A program made the position numbers and the translations under genes. A stretch of 9,740 bases of DNA from JBGPBY01 sp041481485. GTDB taxonomy: Bacteria; Acidobacteriota; Terriglobia; 20CM-2-55-15. The stretch is taken from NCBI GenBank assembly GCA_041481485.1, contig JBGPBY010000265.1:1-9740 (forward strand). Direction: 5' to 3'. The notes below the pieces were generated by a model. The model saw nothing but the letters and a program-made list of their open reading frames with translations. It had not been told where the DNA came from and ran no database searches. How positions within the stretch are numbered: the stretch's first letter is position 1; each line of letters opens with the position of its first letter. This document shows, piece after piece, positions 1 through 6,290 of this stretch.

Positions 1-96
1 ACACTCACATCAGCCTCGTTGGCGGGGCAAGGCTTGCGCTCACCCTCGGCTGATAGATCTACGCTCTACTATGAGATGTTATTTGTGGGCAGCCGC
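1..96. other. Intergenic left edge with an imperfect palindrome
   Basis: No gene is visible between the window edge and the stop codon of the neighbouring secreted-protein gene. The stretch contains an inverted repeat: ATCAGCC at 9-15 pairs with GGCTGAT at 48-54, enclosing the small palindrome GCAAGGCTTGC. It lies 3' of the minus-strand gene ending at 97, so it could form a structure at the transcript end. It lacks the T-run of a standard intrinsic terminator, and I do not call it one. It could also be part of a dispersed extragenic repeat cut by the window edge. Confidence 0.35.
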
Positions 97-1791
97 TTAG
101 TCACGCCCCGGAGTCAATTTCAACGTGACGTCCTTCTTTTCGCCTTCCTGAATTCTGAACTCTTGTCCGCGATATTCATATAAGCGCATGAAGTCCGGAT
201 CCTGCCATGCCGTTGTTTCAATTTCACGCGACGCAAACAACTGGTAATCGCCCGGTTCAATGCGGTCGAAGTGCGCTCGTCCGGTATTGTTGGTGATGGC
301 TGTGGGATAGTACTCAAAGCGCTTCCGGTGCGTTGGCTCCGGTACCGCAACGACGGAAACGCCCGTAACCGGCACTTGTTTTTCGTCGGCAACCAGAACA
401 TCCAGTGTTCCGGTTCTGAGGCTGACGTTTATCTCGAATCGTGGACCGGAAGTTCCGTCTACGCGAAATGACGCATCCAAAGCATCCTCGGACCCGTAGT
501 GCGCAGATTTTACATATGCGTAGTCATTCCCCTGAAAGATGCGAAACCGGTATTCATTAGGAGTCAGATACGTGTTCACGGTGAATGTGCCATCGGACTG
601 AACAGCAACTACCGAACAGCACCGTGGCCCGGTACGGCCGAGCACTTGTACGCCAAATTTCGGATCGGAAGACGACGGCCGCCGTCCGTCAATCGTCATC
701 CTGCCTTGAATAGTAAATCCCGGACGGAGTGCAAGCGTGACGTTTTCGATATCGCGGTCAGCCACTTCGATTTGAATTGTTCCCGCCAGTGAGGTAGCGG
801 GCGAGGTGCCCTGGGAGGACCAAAGATCGTACTTGCCCGCTGGAACTGCTGGAAAATCGAACGCTCCCATATCCCGCACGCTCGCGTAGACGCTCAGCTG
901 AGGACTATCCAGCCAAACAGTGGGCAGACGCTGGGCCGATGCTGCACTAATGACTTTTCCGCGAACATGCACGGTTGGTTTCGGAGAAATCGAAAAGTCG
1001 ACTCCCGTGAGTGTTGCCCCTGCCCGCAGTTCGACGGGTGCCGCGTCGTCAGAATTTATCGTATTCGGGAAGTAGGTTCTAAAGAACACATTCTTGTCGA
1101 AGGCGGCAGCACTCACGCTTCCGCCGGCAATAGCAGCTTCGCCCGGCGTGTTGGACTGGAACTGATAATCTCGGGCCGAGCCATTGATCTGCAACACGGG
1201 ATTCGGCGCTATGTAATTCTCGCCCTGAATGCGGGGGCGATTCAGTTCAGCGCTGACGAAGTACAAGCCGGGAGGAAGTTCGAAAATCCGGTAATCCCCC
1301 AGGTCGTTTGTCTGCGCGAACTCCACGAGTTCCAGAGATCGCCGTCCCTGGTAATACTCCGCCTTCATTGCGCGTATCCAGACGTTCCGCAGCGGTTTTT
1401 GCTCCGGGTCGCGGACGCGTCCGGCAATCACACCGGAGGGAGTCATCGTAATCACGATGTTCGACAGCTTCTGCCCATCCGCAAGTGCAACCGGCATTCC
1501 TGTAAACTCTCCTCCTGAGCCCCGGTATTTGGGCTGGAGATAACCGAAGCGCTCGGTGTATACGCGGTAAGACCCCGCCGCCAGATTGCGCAGTGCAAAG
1601 GCTCCACTTTGGTCCGATGTAACGAACCGGTAATCGGAAAGTTCTCCTCCAACTTTCGCCAGCACCACGCGCGCCCCGCCAACTGGGTCGCTGGTGCCGA
1701 GTCGCACCAGGTGTCCCTCTATGGAACCGCCTGGAAATGACGACACCTGCTGCAACGAGAGGATCAACAAGGCAACCATGGACGCTTTCAC
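97..1791 (-). CDS. Secreted protein with carboxypeptidase-regulatory-like (beta-sandwich) repeats
   Basis: This 564-residue protein is probably exported and built of serial carboxypeptidase-regulatory-like or related Ig-like beta modules. Its molecular role is unknown; such proteins are often surface, adhesion or carbohydrate-linked. The start is taken at GTG 1791 because AGAGGTGA lies 4 nt upstream (1796-1803) and the new N-terminus is a short signal peptide: K2, hydrophobic core about 5-13, then QQVSS. ATG 1779 (residue 5) is the alternative. The open frame runs upstream to 2025, but that part has no signal sequence and enters the REP-like element. Repeated modules begin near residues 22, 119, 275, 359 and 461, several ending in a G/P-x-Y turn: AAGSYRVY at 71-78, PPGLYFVS at 173-180, PAGKYDLW at 317-324, EPGDYQLF at 512-519. 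FRTYFPNT at 237-244 followed by an AG-x-x-L-x-G-V-D-F stretch is, from memory, typical of acidobacterial paralogues. A CC pair is at 391-392. No catalytic residues were recognised. It is separated from the ABC operon by a palindromic intergenic region, so it is probably a separate transcript. Confidence 0.85.
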   Translation of the reverse strand: MKASMVALLILSLQQVSSFPGGSIEGHLVRLGTSDPVGGARVVLAKVGGELSDYRFVTSDQSGAFALRNLAAGSYRVYTERFGYLQPKYRGSGGEFTGMPVALADGQKLSNIVITMTPSGVIAGRVRDPEQKPLRNVWIRAMKAEYYQGRRSLELVEFAQTNDLGDYRIFELPPGLYFVSAELNRPRIQGENYIAPNPVLQINGSARDYQFQSNTPGEAAIAGGSVSAAAFDKNVFFRTYFPNTINSDDAAPVELRAGATLTGVDFSISPKPTVHVRGKVISAASAQRLPTVWLDSPQLSVYASVRDMGAFDFPAVPAGKYDLWSSQGTSPATSLAGTIQIEVADRDIENVTLALRPGFTIQGRMTIDGRRPSSSDPKFGVQVLGRTGPRCCSVVAVQSDGTFTVNTYLTPNEYRFRIFQGNDYAYVKSAHYGSEDALDASFRVDGTSGPRFEINVSLRTGTLDVLVADEKQVPVTGVSVVAVPEPTHRKRFEYYPTAITNNTGRAHFDRIEPGDYQLFASREIETTAWQDPDFMRLYEYRGQEFRIQEGEKKDVTLKLTPGRD

Positions 1792-2208
1792 GGAATCACC
1801 TCTGCCAATACCGTGCTGAATTAGCCGTAGTCTATCGCAGGTTCGGAGAATTTCCGGCGGGTTTGGTGGCCGCAATTCTCGACGGCAACTGGTGTCAAAA
1901 ATGGGGCCAATGTAACCGAAGCTGCCGATCCCAAAAAGCGGACAGAGGACCTCCTCCGGTTGGGATTGAAACCGTGCGCGGTCATACAAGTTGTGAAGGA
2001 ATGCATCAAGAAATCCCTCTCCCAACGGGAGAGGGTGGCCGAAGGCCGGGTGAGGGGTACCACAAGTAAAACTTTTTTCGTGAGGTACCCCTCACCGGCC
2101 GCTGCGCGGCCCCCTCTCCCGTTGGGAGAGGGATTTCATGAATCGCATTTCTTCACGGCTTCATAGAACGCGCCAGACTGTTTCTCTATCTGCTAAGGTA
2201 CAAGGGGC
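1792..2208. other. Intergenic region between two divergent genes
   Basis: This 417-nt stretch separates the minus-strand secreted-protein gene from the small plus-strand ORF, so both promoters should be in it. The half at 1792-2010 is plain non-repetitive sequence. On the minus strand it holds a perfect TTGACA at 1898-1893, but I find no convincing -10 hexamer at 16-18 nt. The other half is dominated by the inverted REP-like pair at 2011-2136. The minus-strand frame of the secreted protein stays open to 2025, but it has no Shine-Dalgarno or signal sequence there and is treated as non-coding. Confidence 0.5.
2011..2136. repeat. Inverted pair of REP-like palindromic elements
   Basis: Two arms of about 51-53 nt (2011-2061 and 2084-2136) are near-perfect reverse complements around a 22-nt AT-rich centre containing CTTTTTTCG. 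Each arm is itself a double hairpin. In the left arm, CCCTCTCCC and GGGAGAGGG pair around AAC, followed by GGCC-GAA-GGCC. In the right arm the second hairpin is GGCCGC-TGC-GCGGCC, followed by CCCTCTCCC-GTT-GGGAGAGGG. Both arms meet the centre at GGTACC. The outer hairpins match exactly while the inner ones have diverged. This is the architecture of REP/BIME elements. From memory, CCCTCTCCC/GGGAGAGGG elements are dispersed in many bacterial genomes, but I cannot check the copy number here. Possible roles are transcript-end protection, termination of read-through or a gyrase site. Confidence 0.8.
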
Positions 2209-2502
2209 ATGACGAGCAATGAACCTGCGTCCAACTTACCTGCGCTTACGCGAGGTGGAGTGACTCGCTACGTCGCCAATGCGGAGTTCACGGAAGGTGC
2301 GTTGTTCTTTGTCGACGGCAGTTTTTTGCAGTTCGTCCACAAATTGAACGAACGATGGGCCAGACCTTCGACCGACGACTCCACCGCAGGGCAAGTCTGT
2401 CGTGCACTGCGGTTGTTCCGCCTGAATGCCAAACACCTTCAGCTTTTCTTTGTAGACGGAAGCGACGTCGAGTTCTTCGATGCCGAGCAGCGCGGCAATT
2501 AG
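2209..2502 (+). CDS. Small hypothetical protein with an internal duplication
   Basis: This is a 97-residue unrecognised ORF and the only likely plus-strand gene here. The main support is an internal repeat: FFVDGS at residues 33-38 and 80-85, each followed by three residues and F, and each preceded by NA-E/K. The 18-nt cores (2305-2322 and 2446-2463) differ at three positions, all third-codon and synonymous in this frame (GTC/GTA, GGC/GGA, AGT/AGC). That points to selection on this protein. The GC content of third positions is also fairly high. ATG 2209 has only AAGG 10 nt upstream. GTG 2260 (residue 18) has GAGG four nt upstream and gives a natural N-terminus, MTRYVANAEF, and may be the real start (80 aa). 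There is no signal peptide or membrane segment. The stop overlaps the convergent permease stop in TTAG (2499-2502). No function is assigned. The opposite strand also stays open here, so the call is not secure. Confidence 0.5.
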   Translation: MTSNEPASNLPALTRGGVTRYVANAEFTEGALFFVDGSFLQFVHKLNERWARPSTDDSTAGQVCRALRLFRLNAKHLQLFFVDGSDVEFFDAEQRGN

Positions 2503-3305
2503 TCGGAACTGTAGTTTATCTCCGCCTTCCGCATCAATAATGCGTTGATCGTCAGAGTAGCCACAGTAAACATTGCCAGGCCGGCAACGGAAACGAAAAC
2601 CGAAGCCGGTGCCGTTATCACGGCAAATGGACCGAAAGGGATCGGCACCGGCGTGATCGATTGCAGGTAGTGAACGACACTGATTTTTTTCAGCGCCGCC
2701 GGCATGAATACATTTGCGGATTCCCAGACCACGACAAGTGCAGCAGGGATGGCCGGATTCTTGAAGAGGAAACCGGTCAACATGAATACGGATCCGTATC
2801 CAACGCAGGCGAGCACAGCGATCCCGACATAGGTGAAAAGCTGACTCATTCCCGGCCCGCTGAAGAAATGACCTTCAGCGACCGCCTGACCGTTGACCGA
2901 ATGAAAGAGAATGTTGGTGATCGCCACCATGCCGCCATACAGTGTGGCCGTGGTCAGCAGTCCTGCCAGGTACTTTCCCCCAACCAGAACTTCACGACGA
3001 ATCGGTGTCAGCAGGTAAAAATGTATCGTCCTGGTGACCATGTCGCCGCGGTAGAGATTGGCGAATACCAGCGCACATCCGAACACAATCACCAGTCGCA
3101 GAATAAATGTCTGAAACAACACGGCGAATACTTCGGTGACGTCGCTATTGTTCGGCGGATGTTGACGACCAAAGAGGACTAACATGGTGGCAAGCATTAC
3201 TGGCCCTGCGGCCAGCAGGACTGGAAAGAACCACTTGCGTCCGGCAAAGAACTTCCGCATCTCAAAGTTCATCACCGCCGTTGTTTGATGCCAGGCCTTC
3301 GACAT
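2499..3305 (-). CDS. ABC-2 type transporter permease (permease 2)
   Basis: This 268-residue integral membrane protein is the probable membrane partner of the ATPase gene 36 nt upstream, together forming an ABC-2 exporter in the inner membrane. Hydrophobic segments lie at about 27-46, 60-82, 111-133, 156-180, 184-202 and 230-257, giving six predicted spans. The N-terminus begins with a short amphipathic stretch (MNFEMRKFFAGRKW, residues 12-25), as is usual for ABC-2 permeases. After span 2 comes a conserved-looking cytoplasmic loop, LYRGDMVTRTIHFYLLTPIR (84-103), then VLVGGK (107-111). This corresponds to the family's R-G...L-x-x-P-x-x-R...GK coupling region. The start at ATG 3305 is supported by AGGAG seven nt upstream. 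It is the last gene of the operon. No terminator is seen, and the stop overlaps that of the convergent small ORF. The substrate cannot be inferred. Confidence 0.88.
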   Translation of the reverse strand: MSKAWHQTTAVMNFEMRKFFAGRKWFFPVLLAAGPVMLATMLVLFGRQHPPNNSDVTEVFAVLFQTFILRLVIVFGCALVFANLYRGDMVTRTIHFYLLTPIRREVLVGGKYLAGLLTTATLYGGMVAITNILFHSVNGQAVAEGHFFSGPGMSQLFTYVGIAVLACVGYGSVFMLTGFLFKNPAIPAALVVVWESANVFMPAALKKISVVHYLQSITPVPIPFGPFAVITAPASVFVSVAGLAMFTVATLTINALLMRKAEINYSSD

Positions 3306-3341
3306 GACATTTCTCCTGCACCTCGGAGCGGCGCCAGGCTT

Positions 3342-4382
3342 TTACAGCCTGACGGCTCCGTCGGCGCCAATCAGATACGAATAGACCGAATGCACATCTT
3401 CATCGATTGGAATCACACCTTCGATCGTCATTTTATCTTCGAGCACAACCCGGTTGATGAGCATGTAAAGCTGATCCGCACTTCTCGTCCGGACAAGTAC
3501 ACCTGTTCCGTCATCCTCGATTCGGACCTCGACCACATGGTTTTCGGAAAACGCGCGGCGAGCCAGAAGTGCGGGATTATCGCAACGGACGAGGATTCCT
3601 ATCGGGTGTTCTGACATTTCTTCCCTGACGTCTTGAATATCTCCTTCGGCAACAATGTAGCCGTTGCTCATCATGACAACGGAGTCGGAGATAATGTCGA
3701 CCTCATGCAGAATGTGACTCGACACAATCACGAATAGACCGCTCTCTGCCAGCTTCTGGAACAAGGCGATAGATTCCGCGCGGGCCATCGGATCCAGGCC
3801 GTTCAACGGTTCGTCGAGCACGAGCACGGCCGGTTGATGCGCAACGGCCAGAGCCAGCTTGATCCGTTGACGCATCCCTTTGCTGTATCCGGCGACGCGC
3901 CGGTGAGCGGCGTCGGTCATGTGCACTTGTTCGATCGCCCGTCCTGCCGTATCCTCGGCGTCCCGCTTGCTGCAGCCGTGCAGCCGCAACAGGGAAGAGA
4001 TCAGACCAAAGCCGGTAACGCCCTTCGGAAATGTGTCGAATTGCGGGCAGTATCCGATCTTGCGGTAAAAGGTTTCGGGATCGCCGGTTCGAGTGCCCAG
4101 TACCTCGATGTCGCCGCGCGTCGGGCGGATCAATCCCGTCATTAGATTCATTAAAGTGGTTTTGCCCGAGCCGTTTGGACCGACGAGGCTCGTAATGCCT
4201 GGACCAATTCTCAAATTGATTTTGTTGACGCCGAGGACCTCGCCGTAAAACTTCGAAACGTCCGTAAAAACGATTTCGTTCGCTCCGGACATTTCTTGAT
4301 GGCTGCGCCCTGACGGGCTTGCATTCGCTCCGGACATTTCTTGATGGCTGCGCCCTGACGGGCTTGCATTCGCTCCGCTCAT
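3342..4382 (-). CDS. ABC transporter ATP-binding protein (ATPase 2) with repeated N-terminus
   Basis: This is the 346-residue nucleotide-binding subunit of an ABC-2 exporter, hydrolysing ATP at the cytoplasmic face. Visible motifs are Walker A GPNGSGKTT (68-76), Q-loop YCPQ with Q114, signature YSKGMRQR (166-173), Walker B VLVLDEP (186-192) and H-loop SSH with H223. All key catalytic residues are present. After about residue 240 comes a C-terminal accessory domain of the kind common in exporter ATPases. The start is ATG 4382: it overlaps the permease 1 stop as ATGA and has GAGG upstream (GAGGTTGTAAG-ATG). A longer frame to 4439 would lie inside permease 1 and is rejected. Residues 1-30 are two exact copies of MSGANASPSGRSHQE, and a third MSGAN leads into the normal domain (EIVFTDVSKFYGE), so the conserved protein effectively begins at residue 31. 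Internal ATGs at 4337 and 4292 are in frame but lack good ribosome binding sites. The likely partner is permease 2 downstream. Confidence 0.92.
   Translation of the reverse strand: MSGANASPSGRSHQEMSGANASPSGRSHQEMSGANEIVFTDVSKFYGEVLGVNKINLRIGPGITSLVGPNGSGKTTLMNLMTGLIRPTRGDIEVLGTRTGDPETFYRKIGYCPQFDTFPKGVTGFGLISSLLRLHGCSKRDAEDTAGRAIEQVHMTDAAHRRVAGYSKGMRQRIKLALAVAHQPAVLVLDEPLNGLDPMARAESIALFQKLAESGLFVIVSSHILHEVDIISDSVVMMSNGYIVAEGDIQDVREEMSEHPIGILVRCDNPALLARRAFSENHVVEVRIEDDGTGVLVRTRSADQLYMLINRVVLEDKMTIEGVIPIDEDVHSVYSYLIGADGAVRL
4278..4382 (-). repeat. 45-bp in-frame tandem repeat at the start of ATPase 2
   Basis: In coding orientation there are two full units (4382-4338 and 4337-4293) and a 15-nt partial third (4292-4278). 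Positions 4279-4332 and 4324-4377 are identical over 54 nt. The unit encodes MSGANASPSGRSHQE. The differences lie at the edges: copy 1 opens ATGAGC, copies 2 and 3 ATGTCC, and the third copy ends AAC rather than AAT. The unit contains the hairpin GCCC-GTCA-GGGC. Because 45 is a multiple of three, gain or loss of units keeps the frame. Confidence 0.95.
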
Positions 4383-5302
4383 CTTACAACCTCGTGCGCA
4401 CGGAGTTTGCGGTTCAATAGTAAGAGACTGGCGGCGCAAAGAGCGGCGACCATCAGCCAGGCGCTCCAGGCTGGCAGGAAACCAACGGTATCTGGCATCT
4501 CACTCAACGCGTCTGCGGCTCGGGCATATCCAGCGGGGTCATTAATGAAAAAGAGCGAGTTCCAAACCGTGCCGATAAGGACGGTTCCATTCAGCAGGCT
4601 GCCCCACGTCATTCGCATGATTTCGTTCGCAGCCGCTCCAAATCCGGCAGGGATGAAGAACAAAGCGAAAAGCATTCCGGCCGCCGCAGGCCGCCATCTC
4701 ACCCATGCCGAAGAGGCCAGAGACACCAAAGAAATGAGCATGACCCAGAGCAGAGAACCGACCAGGCTCGCAAATGCCAGGTGAATGTTGTCGATGAACC
4801 ACTGAGACCCCGCCAAAGCGGATTTCAGAACATAGATCAACAGCATCGGCGCCGCCGTGATCAGCGAGAGCAGAACGAACAGGACGCTGAACTTTCCAAG
4901 CACATATTGCGCGCGGGAAAACGGCCGGCTGAAGAACAGCGGGAGCGCATTGTTGGTAAGGTCCGGTGAAACCAGGCCCGGACCGATCAGAGCTGTCACG
5001 AAGACCGAGAGCGTCGCCTGGATGGCCATCAAAAAGAGGAAAAACTCAGCGTTCACCGGAAGCAACTCTGTTGAGGGCAATTGCGCATGCGGGAACATTG
5101 AAGCTAAGAGATCCACATTGTGACTGAGATAAACGGCGCTCAAGGCAAGTACCGTCGGCACAAAGCAGATGACATAAAAGATGACCAGCAGTCTGGACTG
5201 GAAAACCCGGCTGAAGGCATATCGCGCCAGGATCCAGAAGCGCCACCTTTCCGGTGTAAGCGAGCCATCGTACCGGCGATATCCGCGTCTATGGACGGCC
5301 AT
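4379..5302 (-). CDS. ABC-2 type transporter permease (permease 1)
   Basis: This 307-residue inner-membrane protein is the likely translocation partner of ATPase 1, whose gene it overlaps by 14 nt. Predicted spans are at about 38-60, 86-110, 136-160, 174-199, 206-225 and 276-297. The basic N-terminus (MAVHRRGYRRYDG) and the cytoplasmic segment before span 1 fit this family. After span 2 comes PDLTNNALPLFFSRPFSRAQ (113-132), followed by YVLGK (133-137). This is the S/R-P-x-x-R...GK coupling-helix region, which contacts the ATPase. The loop between spans 1 and 2 (about 61-85) and the stretch 226-275 are likely extracytoplasmic, partly hydrophobic and without cysteines. The ATG 5302 start lies inside the 3' end of the upstream gene, so translation is probably coupled. 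The stop overlaps the next start as ATGA. It is only weakly similar to permease 2 by eye, so the two permeases look like different subfamilies rather than a recent duplication. The substrate is unknown. Confidence 0.9.
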   Translation of the reverse strand: MAVHRRGYRRYDGSLTPERWRFWILARYAFSRVFQSRLLVIFYVICFVPTVLALSAVYLSHNVDLLASMFPHAQLPSTELLPVNAEFFLFLMAIQATLSVFVTALIGPGLVSPDLTNNALPLFFSRPFSRAQYVLGKFSVLFVLLSLITAAPMLLIYVLKSALAGSQWFIDNIHLAFASLVGSLLWVMLISLVSLASSAWVRWRPAAAGMLFALFFIPAGFGAAANEIMRMTWGSLLNGTVLIGTVWNSLFFINDPAGYARAADALSEMPDTVGFLPAWSAWLMVAALCAASLLLLNRKLRAHEVVR

Positions 5303-6290
5303 TGGATTCCTCCATGGCCTTCAGGAAAATGTCCTGAAGCGAATCGCGCTTGAAGTCCAGACGGCGAATCTGAACGCCGGTCTCGGACGCAATGCGGTAC
5401 AGGTCGCGTGTCTCGACGGCTTCGGGAAGAACCATTTTAAGTCTGCGGTTTCCATTGACGGCCAACTCGCAGCCAAGCTGTTCGATGCGATTGAGAAAAA
5501 CGCCGGTGTCGCCGCGGGTTTCCATCTGGATGAATTTCCGGTTTGTCCGCCGTTCGGCTTCAAGGTTGCAATGGGTCACGAGCATTCCGTCTTTCAGGAT
5601 CATGACTTCGTCGCAGCATTCCTCGACGTCGCGCAGCAAGTGCGAGCACAGGATGATCTGTGTGTCATGGCTGTCGCGGATTTCACGGATGATCTCCAGC
5701 ATCCGCTTGCGCCCGTCCGCGTCCAGCCCGTTGGTTGGCTCATCCAGGATCAGCATCCCCGGTCCGTGGACAACGGCTACGGCGAGCTTCGCCATCTGCT
5801 TCATGCCCAGCGAATAGGTCCCCACATTACGATAGCGGGCTTCGCCCAGTCCGAGTTGGAACAGGGTTTCGTGGGCTCGTTCCAGCGCGTCCGCCGGCGG
5901 CAAGCCCGAGAGCTCGGCCATCATGCGCACCATCCGTATGCCGGTCATTCCGGTAATGAAGGAATCGTTTTCCGGCATGTAGCCAATCGCATGCCGGATC
6001 TCCCGAATTTGCGAACGCACATCCATACCGAGGACTCGGGCAGCGCCCTTCGTTGGAGGATGAAATCCCAGGAGAGTCTGAATCAGAGTACTTTTGCCGG
6101 CGCCATTCGGCCCAAGCAGGCCAATCGCCCGGCCGGAGAACGCTCCGTTGAGGTCCTTCAGGATCGGGCGGCCATTGAAAGATACCGATAGGTTGTCTAA
6201 CTCTATCGCCGGAGCCGCATTTCCCGTCTCTTTACGAAGGAGCGGAACGCGAGCGCTTGCGGTAGCCTGTTCCGAAAACCTGTTCACCAC
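5289..6290 (-). CDS. ABC transporter ATP-binding protein (ATPase 1)
   Basis: This is the 333-residue nucleotide-binding subunit of an ABC-2 exporter. Motifs are Walker A GPNGAGKST (60-68), signature YSLGMKQ (159-165), Walker B MLILDEP (179-185) and H-loop CSH with H217. The Q-loop position reads GYMPEND (104-110), with E107 where glutamine is usual. Glu variants occur in ABC-2 exporters, so this need not be a defect. A 29-residue polar N-terminal extension precedes the core domain, and a C-terminal region after about 245 probably regulates or pairs subunits. The start is GTG 6290, directly abutting the TAA of the FecR gene (TAAGTG), with AAGG six nt upstream. A second GTG at 6287 is equally possible. 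The stop lies 14 nt inside permease 1. Abutment to the FecR regulator places the exporter under the same control as the sigma/anti-sigma pair. Confidence 0.93.
   Translation of the reverse strand: MVNRFSEQATASARVPLLRKETGNAAPAIELDNLSVSFNGRPILKDLNGAFSGRAIGLLGPNGAGKSTLIQTLLGFHPPTKGAARVLGMDVRSQIREIRHAIGYMPENDSFITGMTGIRMVRMMAELSGLPPADALERAHETLFQLGLGEARYRNVGTYSLGMKQMAKLAVAVVHGPGMLILDEPTNGLDADGRKRMLEIIREIRDSHDTQIILCSHLLRDVEECCDEVMILKDGMLVTHCNLEAERRTNRKFIQMETRGDTGVFLNRIEQLGCELAVNGNRRLKMVLPEAVETRDLYRIASETGVQIRRLDFKRDSLQDIFLKAMEESNGRP

Noticed and set aside
1893..1898. TTGACA as a -35 box for the secreted-protein gene
   Set aside because: No acceptable -10 hexamer is found at the right distance, so it is mentioned only as a possibility.
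1792..2025. N-terminal extension of the secreted protein to position 2025
   Set aside because: It would put over 70 residues before the signal peptide and begin inside the REP-like hairpin. GTG 1791 has a strong ribosome binding site.
2236..2540. Minus-strand open frame continuing past the permease 2 stop (peptide ...KLQFRLIAALLGIEELDVAS...)
   Set aside because: The peptide looks fairly natural, but it has no usable start codon with a ribosome binding site and lies in a different frame from permease 2. The synonymous-repeat pattern supports the plus strand instead. It is not fully excluded.
4278..4382. CRISPR-like array
   Set aside because: The repeats are directly adjacent without spacers and are in-frame coding sequence.
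4383..4439. ATPase 2 starting at 4439
   Set aside because: The extra 19 residues lie inside permease 1, and the ATGA overlap with GAGG upstream points to ATG 4382.
5181..6191. 336-codon open frame on the plus strand
   Set aside because: It lies entirely opposite ATPase 1 and the start of permease 1, whose motifs are unmistakable. Its translation shows no family motif, so it is an antisense shadow of GC-rich coding DNA.
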